Shown: positions 47,895 through 62,100 of the stretch, piece after piece
How the letters are laid out: each line of letters begins with the position of its first letter
How positions within the stretch are numbered: the stretch's first letter is position 1
DNA from: Epinephelus fuscoguttatus
Taxonomy: Eukaryota; Chordata; Actinopteri; Perciformes; Serranidae
Direction: 5' to 3'
Assembly (NCBI RefSeq): GCF_011397635.1
Contig: NC_064755.1
Span: 22,675,282-22,739,281 of the forward strand
DNA length: 64,000 nt
Position numbers and translations under genes: made by a program
Notes under the pieces: model-generated
The model's database searches: none
The model's input: the letters and a program-made list of their open reading frames with translations, nothing else
What the model was told of the DNA's origin: nothing

Positions 47895-49842
47895 TCATAA
47901 CAATACAACACTTTTATTGTGAATATATTATATTTGCACAATAATTAACACCATATTATAAACATTTTTTCTTCTCTTTCATTTTCTCTTTTATACAGTA
48001 AATAGTATTAGTGTACAAATGTATACAAAATTTATTCAGGCTAGTCAAGTTCCACAAAAGAGTAATTCATGTACAGTATTAAAGCACAATCAGATATCGG
48101 AGGGACACGCACATGCCTGCACATAGACACCCCCGGGGTAAAACACAAGTCAACACGCGACTTTGATAGACAGGCATAACCTGAACACTCAACAAGGTCA
48201 GCATGAAGGCTAGCTGGAGAGAACTTTAATTGTTCAAATAGCTAAAAAAAGGAAAACTTAAATACCTAAGTGATCTTCATGACTTATGGTAATGTAAGGC
48301 AATGCAAAATTACCACTGGTAGTAGTGTACTCGCAAAGTTCTCTCCAACAGGCCCTGATGCTGACCGTAGGCATAGACAGCGTTCAAACACAGAACAAGC
48401 TCATCCCATGACATTGCAGCGTTTCGACACTGAGCCCTCAGCGTCTGCTTCACAGCACTTATAGAGCAAAAAACAAAGAGGAAACAAGCATAAGGAGAAG
48501 AACAGCAAGGAGAAGAAAACAAAGAAACAGTCATTTTGATATGCTGATCTCATTCACAAGTCATCTTGGCTCCTGAGTCTGGTGATCCAGAAAGGGAACA
48601 GAAACAGGACTAATAAAGAGAGGTGCTGGAACGCTAAACTCAAGTCTGGTTTAGGTTTGTTTTGACCATGAAGGAAAACGATATTCCTCTCCCATAATCA
48701 AAATCACGGGTTGTTTCTGCTGCTGTCGGGGCCAAATAAATTAGTACAACTGCAGCAGATCTGGCCCATTTCACGACATATTACTGCAAGGGCTCCCCTC
48801 TCTGCTGTACCGCAGCAAGCATTAGCATAGAAGCATACATGGTGAGAATACAACTCTGATCCCTTGTTTCATTCAGATAACAGACTGTCTGAGCTACTAT
48901 GTAGGCACTGGGAATTTGATGCATCAAATTGAAGACAACCAGAGCTGTCAGACCAAGTACAAACATATCTGAAATCGTAATATCCTAGCAGATTTTCACA
49001 TGATCTCACTTATCTCTCAAAGAGGCATCTAAGATATCTATCTATCTATCTATCTAGCTAACTTGAATACTGATCTACACCCACGTCTGAGGAATCTCTT
49101 AAAATAAACCAGCCTGCAGATTCTCTGTAGTAGGTTTTTGTATATCTGTGGTCCTGTGTGGAGCTTTGGTGTCAGAGTACTGGTGTTGTCTTTAGCTCTG
49201 TACTGAGCACATGCTGCTACAATACAACACCTAGCTAGTCACGAAATGCGAGTTGATTCTGAGTGCAAAAAAAAGGAAATGGAACAGATAAATAGATAGG
49301 TACAGTACATTTAAAAAACACTCAAACAAAAGGGATATTCTTCATAGTTGCACTGGTTGCCGGAAATAAACAATCATTACAGCATAATGATTCATACGCA
49401 ATAAGTAGAATAAGCAACAAACAATATCGACGACTACACAAATCAACGCTGTCAGTGAACATACAGTCTTTGAATGATATTCAGTTGGCATAGTGGGACT
49501 CTTCAACCTCCGCTAAATAAATCAGAGAAACAAATGAGGCAGAATTAAAGGGTTTGGTTAGCTCTTACTCTTGCACCATAGGAGAGTATTAAGGAGTATA
49601 TCATGGACGTGAGTGCAGCCGAGCACAGTAAATGTGTCTCTATTTTTGAAAATGACTTGGAGGAAATGAATGAGCACCCTTTGGCATTGGAGAATGGAAA
49701 TGCTGATACTGCCGTCAGAAAACAAGATGTCTTGCTGCGGATTTTCCGCACACATCCCGGATGGTGTAACTGGAGTGTCCTCTGAACTCGTGTGGGATGA
49801 GATGATAATCAGTGTGTAAGTGTGTGAGTGTGTGTGTAGGGG
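47895..49842 (-). other. cacna2d1: probable cacna2d1 3' untranslated region
   Basis: A/T-rich minus-strand sequence downstream of the stop, with AATAAA signals at 48031-48036 and 47913-47918. I take the distal one as the likely end (about 1.9 kb). No other gene was recognised here. A TATC microsatellite lies inside. Length is inferred, not proven. Confidence 0.45.
49034..49056. repeat. (TATC)n tetranucleotide microsatellite
   Basis: Five to six TATC units within the probable cacna2d1 3' UTR. Confidence 0.9.
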
Positions 49843-49953
49843 TCATGAGTGTTGTAAAGATGTAATGAGCCACAGCAGCAGTAGTTGGAGCCCAAGCATC
49901 GGCCAAAGACACGGGCTTAGGCAGGTCCCTCCTCCACAGTCAGAGTCATCTTC
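49843..49953 (-). CDS. cacna2d1: cacna2d1 last exon, GPI-anchor-type C-terminus
   Basis: 111 bp ending at TGA (49843-49845). Encodes [19 protein letters not shown], a Leu-rich hydrophobic run, and LQHS. Matches the EDYTDCGG...LLLWLV tail of alpha2delta-1; small residues after CGG suit a GPI attachment site. Acceptor cccatag in phase 0. Separated from the previous exon by 4.7 kb of transposon-rich intron. Confidence 0.93.
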   Translation of the reverse strand, partial: EDDSDCGGGTCLSPCLWPMLGLQLLLLWLITSLQHS

Positions 49954-52900
49954 CTATGGGACAAAGCAGTTGTAAATCAATCAGATAAACAGTCTTCTTC
50001 TACATCCAGTAGCTCAACTACGACTACCAACAACATTACTACGTCTGCTACTGATAATAATGAGTTCATAATTGAATTGTATCTTGTCCTATGGAATTCT
50101 ATCATATTATATCCTACTGTGTTGCATCGTATCGTATAACGAAGCCTAACTTTGCTATTAAAGGCACAGTTACACATTTTAGGAAACATGTTTATTGGCT
50201 TTTTTTTTTTTTTTTTTATCCGAGCAACTGCTGGAGAAAAAAGTGTGAGAAAGTCCTAACACAGTGTGTGGGAGGGGTGGTGGACGGGTCAAATAAACTC
50301 CAGACTGTCACCCGGGACAGTGTAGTTGGCTGGTTTTGAGGCTCATGTAACCTCTGTTCATACTGTGGAGTTTTAAATACATTAGTAAACTGTAACTATG
50401 AAATGAAAGGATGTTTTGCTGCCTCTTGCAGCAGCTGGAGTCTGAGAAAAAATAAGTTAATTCACTGGGCCGACTGCTGGCAACTTTTAAGATGGAACGT
50501 TGACTAGTTATGTTACTCAATGTACGAGTTGATGACATAAATCAATCAGCACACCTTAAATTTCACTGTGACAACTCGGACAAAAAAAGGAGAATTATAA
50601 AGTAAAAAAAACTGGCTTATGCACACCTTTGAAGAGTCTCCTGAACAGGTGCGTAGGAAAAAACTTCAGCAGGTCAAGAAAGAAAAAAGATTCCCGCACA
50701 CTGTTGCCAAACTTGCAAAATATTTAATGGGACAAGGCAGCTACGTTTCGGTCATTACAACCTTCGTCAGGCAGAGTCCTGTGACAACTCAGACCATTAC
50801 TTTAGTTTTTATTGTCTCTCTTGGATGACATACAGTTTTAGTAATGAGTGGATCTTCAAGTGTTTAGAAATATATATTAATTTCGACCAAATTATGTGAA
50901 CTGCATATATCCCAATCCTCACTCTGAGAGAAAAAAAAAGCATCATGGAGTGTTGTTCCTATGGGCTCCAGCAACACTAAACCCCTGAACTTGCCTGAGA
51001 AGGACTGAATGCACAAACCAGCTGTTTTTTTTTTAATATCCCATGGAGAGAGACTCTCACTGCAGCCTGTTCCATTTTGTTCTGAAAATTTCAGTGAGCA
51101 ACCTCATTCTGTGGACGATAAACGAGGTGCTGGACGAAGCAGTGAGTGACAATAACCCCGCCCACATGAGAGAGTACCATTTTCGGTGGAAAAGCTAGGC
51201 GGACCTAGGGTCTAGGTACCATGTCTGAAGGGTTACTTTTGGTCCCAAATGTACCATGCCGAAAGTGTTTGGTGGAAATGGGGCTTTAGATGCACTGAGT
51301 ACTCCGTTCAAAAACAACAGCTTTTTATCTATTTTTACCTATGTACCAAGTTTATGTTTAAAAGAGACTATATTTAAAAGCTGACACTGTATATTTCCTG
51401 TGAAAATTGAAGTTTATTTGAAAAGAACAAATGCATGTAGAGAGGGTACATTGACACACTCCCCCTAAGCAACCAAAACTGATGCTGGAGGGGTAGGCAG
51501 AGCATCCTTAGTTTGATGTATACGGCTACTGACCAAGCATCAGTATTTGATGGGTTGGGAGTGAGAATGTGTTGTTCTTGCTAAGAGTTAGTTGAGGAGA
51601 TCGGTATCACTGTCTTTGCAGATAGTGGTATTAATCTTCTCATCTAACTCTGCAAGAAAGCAAACTAACATGTTTCCTTGAACTTTTCATTTAAAAGCTG
51701 TGCTGCAGTTACAGAGGTGTTCCGCACCTCACTCTGCTTTTTGTGCATGTGTGTGTAGGTGCATGCCCCTGCCTGTGACAGTGTGTGGCTTTTTTTGTAT
51801 TTGATGGGAGTATTCAGGATATCCGTGCATGCCAAAGACCTGGGAGAAAGAGGTGGGAGTAGTCTGTATTCAAAGGGCAGGAAAGCCACGTGGAGCTTCC
51901 TCTGTTTACTCCAGTGGCAAATGGACTGGCCTAGACATAAACTGTCTTCCTATGAGAAGCTGAGCCAAACCTAATGGGACTGATGGAAAGAGGAAAAGGG
52001 TCGCAGCCTACTTTTACTCTGTTCATCTACTTCCTCAGCCATTCCTACCCTTCCCTTTGCTTCCCAGCACAGCCTCGCCACAATACAAAAATGCAGACAC
52101 ATGAATTAGTGGCCCGTTATGTATGTGATCTACGCCTTCACAACACAATGAAAGGCTGAGTTCACAAAGATATGGGAAATATTTTTTCCAAATATTTAGA
52201 CGTCTTATAAACTGTTGAAAGTTGGGTGAGGATGCAGTGATCTCACACATGAGTTACCCACCTTGCTCCTTTGTTTCACTGATTTACTTCAAACGGTACA
52301 ATACATGAACTTCCATCACATCTCTTCAAGGGTATCTATAGTCTGAATATTGCATTGCATTCTCTGAAACCCTTTAATGCAGACAAAATGCATCCAAAGG
52401 TACTTACACCTATTTAGTTGACAAAGCGTTTACCAATGCTAAATACAAGTGTAATTGCTGCGGATATATTTAAACATAGTTTAGTGCTGCTATTATCGTA
52501 TAGTGGTTGTGTGATGCTATTATATAGAGTTAATCAACACTTTTAACTGCCAAGATTCAATCTGCTCTCCATCTGTTGAGGTAAAAAACAGCGGAAAAAA
52601 GCAAGATGCCAAAGAAAGATGTAGCATTCTGTTAGGGAGTGAGGCATGCAACAAAGAAATAAATGTATCTGCTGCAGTTTGTAAGAGTTGATTCTAATGG
52701 ATTGTGTCCCTTACAAATTATTTATAGTGTGTACAAAAAACAAAAATGCTAAATGCAAATAAAATATATGGTAACACTTTACTTGAAAGTATCTACATAG
52801 GGGGGTGTGACACTGTCATAACTATGACATGACACTGTCATGAACATTATGTACATGTCATAAACGTTTATGACGGCTGTCATTAAGTGTCATTCGTTTT

Positions 52901-55900
52901 TTTAAATAACAAGTTGACATTGTTTGGGTTGTCTTGATTATGACAACTTGACATTAACCAGGATGACATTACCGGAAGATGTGTTTGTATCAATCATTAT
53001 GTCAACTTGTCATAAACATAAAAAGAGGTGCATTTCTTGTTAATGTCAAGTTGTCATGACAAAGACATCTTCTGGTAATGTCATCCTGGTTATTGTCAAA
53101 TTGTCATTATAAGGACATCCCAAACAAATTTAATGTCAACTTGTCATGACAAAGACAACTTCTGGTAATGTTGCTTTAATTAACAACCCAAACAATGTCA
53201 ACTTGTTATTAGAAAAACCGAATGACACTTAATGACAGCAGTCATAAACGTTTATGACATTTACATAATGTTTATGACAAGTTCATGACAGTGTCACGTC
53301 ATAGTTATGACAGTGTCATGTCACCCTTATGTAGATACCTTCAGGTAAAGTGTTACCAAATATATATAAACAATAACGAAATAATGTATAAATGTACATA
53401 TTGTTGAGAGAGAGTTGTCTAGGTGATTAAACAACCATAACATTGGTATGTTTTAAGTTGGTTAGAGTCTGGAATCCATGTTACTGGGATGGGTAGTACT
53501 TGAATGGTTGTAAACAGGAGCGTAAATTCAGACAGTGCAGGTAGTGAGGTTGCACTAGGGCCCGTCGGGTGGGGGGACCCAGAGAGAGTGGGCCCTCCAG
53601 CAATGTGTTGAGTATGGGCCCTTATTAGTGACTGCCACCTTTAAAATATGCCTATGTTCGAAGAAGAACTCTGATTAAATTAAAAAATATTTCCTATATA
53701 CACCATAAAAAAAGGCAAACCCACCTCCGTCATGTTTATTTTTCTTTTTTTTTTATAAAATCGTCAGTAACATCTATACCAAAATTACATGCTTATTCTA
53801 TAACTATAAATAAACTATTAAAAAATGTTTAAAAAAATATATATTTAAAAAAGAAAAAATTAAATTAATAATTTGTTATTTTCTTTGGTAGTTTTTGTTA
53901 TATACAGATGAGTCATGATGATTAGGACTGGGAAATATGTTGACATTATTTAACATCAAGTCTCTGATCATGTGACGAGACGATATATGCACAATAGCAT
54001 GCACTAGTGCCCGTCATAATAGCGTGCACTGGGGCTCACTGTAACTACCTTACGCCACTGGTTGTAAAATAGGTTAAACCAGTAATGACCCAGCAAATAC
54101 TACATAAAAATATTTTAAAAATAAAGTTTAGATTTAAGTGACATCAAACCAATCACTGTAGTGTCTGATTTGTCCTTGCCAAGCACTTTGGGATGGCCCG
54201 TAAAACAATAAAAATCATAGTGGTTAATAAGTCTGCAAGACGCTTTGTGAGGACACTGACCCTGAACAAGAACCAGAAACAACAAGAGAGGTGCGGGGCT
54301 CAATGAAGAACCTCTGCTGATTGGACACAAGGGCTCATCCTACCAGACAGGAGCAGCAGCCATCAGAATGCAGAATGATAAAACAAAAATGACAGATGAT
54401 GAGTGAAAAGATCATATGAAGCAAGATAAATAAAACTAAGAGTGAAAATGGCATGCAAAGCTCACACAATAAAAACACGTATAAACAGATGAATATAAAA
54501 GAATTAACTGAATGAATAAATCAAGCATGGATCAGAGGGAAAGAGCAGGCAGTGCTTTGAATCTCTGCAGAACTCTGATGAAAACCAGACAAAATTGACA
54601 GAGGCCAACTGTGAAGCCGAGCAAATAGAGCTGTTTCCGGCAGTGTTCCCTGCACGGAGACACGTGTGTGATTGTGTCTTACGTTTTCATTGTTGTCGAA
54701 ACACACGTCCGGCCCTTTGCGGTGTCTGGGGTTCTGAGCCAGCTCGCATGGATCTGGACCTTCAGCTGAACACGCTCTCTCTCAGGAAAAAGTGATTTAC
54801 CGTCAGCAGTACCCATTTACCACTTTAAACAGCAACAATTAAATGATGTGCTGACTCTTAATTTGTCTGCCAAAAAGCCTCGTGCAGTTCCAACTCATCA
54901 GCCTTGGCTGGAGACGCCCTGATTTATTCCCCCAGATATTTGCTGATCTTCTATTTAATGAAGCATCGAAGAGAGATTAAAATAAGAGAAGTCAGAATTC
55001 AACCTTATCATGATGTCATGCCACATGTATGTGTGTTACGGCAGCATGTGTGTGTCACGTGCATGTCAGTGAGTTCTTATTAGCAACTGGAGGCCCTTGT
55101 TGTGACCCCATGGTGGTGACCCCTGACGACATCTGCACTGACACAGCCAGTAGGAAGCTCCATTCAAGAGACAAATATACACACTTATATTGTACATACA
55201 CATACACACTCCTGCTCTTAACCTTAATTCATCCTGATGGCAGCGTGCACCCCAGATGAATTAAAACAAAGAATCTGGGGGTAACGTGAGACAGGCTTTC
55301 ATATGCTGTGCATCTGGTTTACTGTTCACCCGTGAACACTCAGAGGGGACCTACTGCAAACTCCTTAGGTGTGTGTCCTTGTATTGAGAGTTTAAAGCCC
55401 CCCCTGTCATATGGGTGATGGATAGAGGGGGCTGGAGAGTAAAAAGGAAGTGTAATTCTGTGTTCGATTTTTACGAGTTGAGTGAGTGAAAGGATACAGG
55501 GTTGTTCAGCCTGTCGTAGCGGCCTGGGGTCACAGGACAAACACGTTGCCTTGGCATCGGTGATCAGGAACACTAGGTTGGTGTTTGGCAGCTTCTCAGC
55601 GCGATACATCCTAGAAAGCACACACAGTGTATACAGCATTTATACAGTAATATACCTGTGGTGTAAGGACATCATGCACCAATTTACATGCAGTGACTTC
55701 TCTACTGCATTTGCATAGAGTTTACACTGCATACACACACATATGTTGCGCACATACACACCCATACCTCTTCTCTCCTCTTGGGATTGCCTTTTTATGG
55801 CCGTCATGAAAGTTTCTGTGTCTACAGTCGTTAACGTTGGGGGGTAAAGCACCAGACACGTGGGACTCATAACACCCAGTAATTACAGCCATATTTAACC

Positions 55901-56128
55901 CCCTCCGACAGCCCAAATTGACAAAAAAAAGGAGGTGAGAGCAAAGTGGATGTGCAGTGGTCCGCGAATGTGTGTCTTAGCCAGTTTGAAGTATCGCCAG
56001 AGAGCGAAGGAAGAAAAACAGATAAAAGAGCTTTTGTGCTTCCCTCTGCAATTCCGGTCACTGACAGATCAAGGTAATCTGCGTATGATCAGAACTCATC
56101 AGAAAACAGCTGCCTGAAATCAGGCTGG

Positions 56129-56189
<61 letters not shown>

Positions 56190-59100
56190 GGGAACTAACA
56201 CCATCCTACGTAGACTCATCCCTGCAGACCATTAAACAGAAGGATGTCCAGGAAGAAGATAGAGCAAGAAGTGGAAAATCTTTTGCAGAATGAACATCGG
56301 AGCACATGCAGATTTGTACACACATGACGAAAACACCCACATACCTGGAGCAGTTTCCACAGTCCAGGACACCTGAGTAGGATCTTTCATCATTGTCAAA
56401 GAAGTACTGAGTCTGCTCTGTGATGCAGCTTTCCTTAAACATGGCATCTGGTATTTCATCATCTGCTGACTCCGCTGGAAACAAGAGGCAGGTTTAATAA
56501 AGAAAAACACCAGGAAGGATTAGTGAGAAAGTGGAGGGGATTAGAGTATCGCAAATGAAGATCGGTTGCCAAATATCTCATCTACACAACGCTGACAGTC
56601 ACTTTTTACACAAACACAGCTTTTGTTGCTCACCTGCTTCTAGAAGGTCGGGGAACATGAGACTAAAGAAGAGCTGCTGGAGTATCGACCTAGGCGTGGA
56701 GAATGAAAAAAACAAAGTGAGTCACACGGATGAGTCAAGACACCATCTTTAACTTATTTACATTTAACAACCAAACACTGTTTAATAACAGCCACACATC
56801 TGTTCAACACCGGAGTCACGGCTGATGTAAATGTCAAGGGAAGTATCACTCATACCATTTTAAAAGCTGGTTATATTGCAGTTGGACAGTCATACAGATT
56901 GCGGTGCAGTGTAATGTTGTGTAACTGCCCTTGTCCTACACTGACCTAGCCAGCTTCATCCCTCAGCAACATACAAGCCCTCTCCCATACAAACTCCTAC
57001 CCTACAGTACAAATGTACTCCCACTCTAACACGCACACAAACACAGAAGGTGGAAAGAAACAAAACACAGAAACACAAACACAACCTGTGCACTCACCAG
57101 GCAGCACTGGAGGCCCACCAGCCAATACTGAGTAGGTCTGCAATGGTAGGCTGGAGGACGACAGGAAAAGAAAGTCATGCAGAGTAAATTCCAAAATAAA
57201 GCAGGTAAGGATGAAGAAGAAAAACTATTTAGTTATGTGTAAGAGCCACTTAAGCACATATTTCTTACATAAATCTGATATTATTTAAGTTTGCACAACC
57301 GTTTATGTATATATTCTGGATATATAGAAACAGGACATCAAGTCGGTAGTGGACTATACAGGATGTCATTTTGGGAGGACTTGGCCTGCCATTTTGTTTT
57401 CTTTTTTTGTGTGTGTTCTCAGTAAACCTCATTCAACTTTTTCCCTGCCTCATGAGGGTACTGTGGATCTCCATTAAAGGAACAGGAACACAAGTCAAAA
57501 CTGAGACACCTCACAGAGTAAGTGGCCTATGAACTTTGGCATGTTGAAACAGCCACTATATTTTTTCATTTGGCTGTTTTATATCAGTGCTTGTCCTGTT
57601 GATGCGCCAGAGTCAGGTGTTTTAGGATCATAGACTGTATAAAATAATTGCTACTGTGATGTCACCCATTGGTTTGTAGACTGCTGTTTTGAAGCCTCTG
57701 GTTTGGCATGTTGGCCGTCACCATCTTGTTTCTTGGAGCCAGAAGTGACCATATTTGGAGGAGAGGGCGCAGCTGTGGATGATTAAGAGGTGGATCTGAC
57801 TCATAGGCTGTAGCGACACCTCACAGAGAGCCTGTTACTCAGTTGGCCCAACCCTTCAATATGCATAACTTTGGGACTTGATAAAATGTAAATGAGTGAG
57901 TTATAAAAAACATCACCACCCATACAGCTGTCATAAATGTTTAAATTAGCTATAGAAATCAAAACTGTTTTGCACCAGGCTCTAAACATGTTTATTTCTA
58001 CTGTACAGTTGGGCATTTTAACATTAGCATCTATTAGGATTGACTCTGTTTTGGAGCCAGCCTCAAGTGGCCACTCAATGAACTGCAGTTTCTGGCACTT
58101 CCGCACCGTCTTTTATTTTTCAGCCTGGGAGTTTGCCGCTTGGTAAGGATAAGGGCAAAGAGGTCATAGTAAGGTCTAGCACTAGCCAAAACCTTAGATA
58201 TTTATGAGAATAAAGTGGTAAATGTATGTGAGAAAATTCACAAATGTACTTTTTGAAAGTCAGGTGATGAAGCAAAAATAGCAACACAGTCCATGGAGGG
58301 ATTAAAATGTTATGGGTGATTTGGTCAAGCACAGAGCTTTTACAAAGGAGACTAGGGTTTGAGTCCTGTGTGAGTCAGTGTTGACTTCGCTGACATATTA
58401 TTTCCAGTTTTTGGGATGTATTAAGCTGGTGAATGCACACTTTATACATACACTTTATCAGAATAGCTGAATAGTGGGAGCATACACCTCAGGTCTACAT
58501 GGCAATCTTGGCTACGGACACCTGGGTGCAAGTAGTATCGGCTTTTATATTAGTATGATCAAGAATCACTATAGTTTTGTATCAACAAACAGTACCTACC
58601 AGCATGTCAGAATAAGGCTGTAAATGCATAGATGTGTACACTGTAATTAGCTAAGAGAGTGACTGCTGACTGACAGCTCGTGTGAGTGAGTATCTAACCA
58701 CAAAGACGGAGCGTGGTCCTGCTGCAGCCTTGCTGTCTTTTTCTGGGTCACAGACTGACTGGTAGTCATAGGTCTTGTTGAAGGAGTACAGGGAGGTGTT
58801 GACCAGGTTGATCATCAGCACGGGATCCACCTCGCCAAAGAACTGACCTATCTAGACGAGTTCACACACACACACACACACACACACAAATACAGTCAAT
58901 AAAAGTGTAGTGTAAGACTCTGCTTGTACAAACATAATCTCTCAAGACAGATTCTGCAAGTTACATTGTAGACGTGCAGGTGTATCCAGGAAATGTGTAG
59001 CTACAGAAACAACAAGTTCCGCATCCATAGCGACCACTCCACCCAAAACGCCGTCTCGTCAACGTGAAAAAAAAATTTTTTTCAAGTGGATGTCTGAGTT

Positions 59101-62100
59101 ACAACATGATTGAGCTAACTGGAGTAGTTCCATGTCATATCCGACAACGGGAGGCTTTAACAGATGACGTCCTGATGTTGGCTTTGCTAACTGTCCCTGT
59201 CAGCTGCAGCCACTAATGCTTTCTAGACATTGTGATTTCCCATAACTGAATAAATACCACACATAGCAACACAAAACTGCTTTGCTAGCTCAAGATATCC
59301 GCTGGAAAAAATATTTTATTCACGGACCGTTTATTGAGTTATTACCTTATTTTTATACAGTCTGTGGTTATTACAGACACTGCTAATGGCTAACGTTAAC
59401 AGCTAACGGTTAGCCCAGCTAATCTACGATAACCATGTTATTATTTACAAAATGTGGACACAGAAAACGTTTGTTCAATCATTGTGTTTATAGACTTTAC
59501 AAACATCAGATTAGTCTACACGGTGATAAAGTGACGTGAAAAATGTGATATATAGCTAAACTCTGCTGGTTTTCTACCCAAAGTATTTGTAAACAACACG
59601 GCGATTCCCTGGGGGCACCGCCGGAAGTGAAGGGCATGAGCGATCACCGAGGCCCCTGCACTTCCATTAGTCGAAAAACTCCGGGCTGTGCCTCCAGAGG
59701 TAAAGGAAGAAAAAAAAAAAGGGTTTTTTTTGTTGTTTTTTGGTTTTTTTTGGTACAAACACAACATACAGCTGTGAACTATCTCCTCTGACAGGTCTTT
59801 GCCATTCACAGCTGCGCGTCAGTGCGCTGAAAATGTGCATTTACGTGCTCAGCCAATCAGGATGAGCCATTCAACCGCTCTAGGGTAGCTCAAGTAAACA
59901 GATGGCAGTCAACCTGTCACTCTTCCACTTTGCTTCTAATGCCATGCCCTTTCACCCTCTGATAACGCAGTCTGAATAGGTGGAGAGTGGCGGTACTCTC
60001 CAGTAACAGTGCAACAGTAGTTAGAATTTCCACCCTGAACCATGTTTTAAAGGCAAATCATGTGTAACATAAAATGAAGATTATTTGTAATCCTATGATT
60101 ATAGTCAGAACTCCATAGTTTCAGGAGTAGCTCAACACACCTGGTGAATGAGCAATCATCAGGAGCAGACAAAGACAAGTGAAGGGCTGAGGCACATAAG
60201 ACAGTCAAAAAAATTATACATCCCTGTGGACACTAAATGTATCACAAGATGAGAAGAAGAGATCGGAGGGTGCTTATTCAAATGCTTGAAGACCATAAAC
60301 TATATGCCAGACACTGTGATGGTAATGGATCAAAGACAGCAGATGTCCTGTCTTAGCTGACATGAAATGTTTCCAGACCCACTGCATGTCCTACCACGGA
60401 CACACAGGGGCTTTAAGAGTGGAGTTAACACAGCAGAGCTGACTCCTTGCATACACAGGAGACTCACTTCACTACGGCTTCCATGACAGACTAAAACCCA
60501 TCAGAACCTTCCCTTTGATCCTCCTCCAGTGGCCAGTGCTTTACTTTACTGAAGACGTGGATGTACTGCTGTCCTACAGGAGCTTTCAAACAGCTCACAG
60601 CTAACAGGCCATTCTCATAACTTAGCTGAGTCATGAACCCTTTATTTGACCTCAATATGAGATTGATGGATCCCTGTGACAAAGAGGAGCTAGGTTTGTC
60701 TAGAGTAAGAGTAACATAAGAAATATGAATCCTGACAGTCTTTGATTAAAACCTTTCTGACTATGTGACTACAGATGGTTTTTTTTTTTTGTTGTGTGAC
60801 GGATCATTTGAAGAAAGACAGCAGCTAAGTGAAGCATACATGGTCATGACAATGTGAAGAAGCTGGTTGTAACTCACCAGGGTGAGATACTCTTCTTGGT
60901 TGGACATGAGAAGAAATCCGCCATCGTCAAGGATCACACAGTCTACATGCTGCAGGGTAAAAAGATAAACACAATAAACACATATATATAGCAATGTAAA
61001 ATGTACGCAAATATAAAACAGAATAACACCGGTAAGAACAATTCCATCCATAATTTTTTTTTATAAAATACTAAAATATTAAAACCACTACAAACAACCA
61101 AAGACCATTGAAAACATGTATGTTTTAAGATTTGTCTTAAAACTGTCAGTGGAGGGGGAGCATTTGATTGAGAGCTAAGGCTATTCCAAAGCTTTGGAGC
61201 AGCTACCACAAACGCACAATCTCCCCACCAGCCTCGATTGTGGGACAGTTAAAAGACATTGCTCTGAGGGGGTAAGAGGTCAGGAGTTGGAGAAGGGGCA
61301 GAGAAGTTCAGCAATACACTGGGGTGCTAGCCCATGTGTGGCTTTAAAAACAAACAACAGAACCTTAAATTCAATTCTGTATTTGATCAGTAGCCAGTGC
61401 AGGGATATTACCACTGGTGTAATGCTGTCTTGGCACCAGTGAGGAATCTCACTTCAGGCGAGACAAAGATGACTGGCCGACACCCAGGTACAAAGTGTTG
61501 CAATAGTAGCCTGGGGGAGATTAATGCAGTGGTTACAGTTTTCATATCATTGTTAGAGACGATGGGCTTGTGTTTTGCAATGTTTCGTAGTTGAAAATAA
61601 CAGCCTTTCACCACAGAGTCGATTTGTTTGTCAAATTTGAGAGCGGAGTCAAAATGACACCAAGGTTCCTGGCATGGGTACGAACTTATGATGTGAGTGG
61701 CCCTAAGTGGCTGACTGCTGTCTGTGGTGTTGGGGGGGGGGGGGGGCAAAAACAATAGCCTCTGTTTTGTTATCATTTAACTGAAGATAGTTTTTTGCCC
61801 TCCAAGATTTCACATCCGGGAGGCAGTTCAGGATGGATGTGATGGAGCTGGAACGTAAATTTGTGTGTCGTCGGCATAACGGTGAAAGGAGACGCTGTGC
61901 TGGTGGAAAATGGAGCCTAATGGAAGCATGTACAGCGTACCTTGTCGTTCCTCAGACAGCCACAGATCTCGTCCTTACACTAAAAGCACAAAAAGTGAGC
62001 CAGACAAAAAGTTTGTGCTGTACATCCACAGATAAAGCTGTCAAAGATTATGTATACAATGCAAATAAACCTTTATTTTAAAACACAACTTACGTTGAGT

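Noticed and set aside
58318..58385. tRNA-like B box GGGTTTGAGTCC in a cacna2d1 intron
   Set aside because: Isolated motif with no convincing A box, body or duplication. Might be a SINE remnant, but not enough to call.
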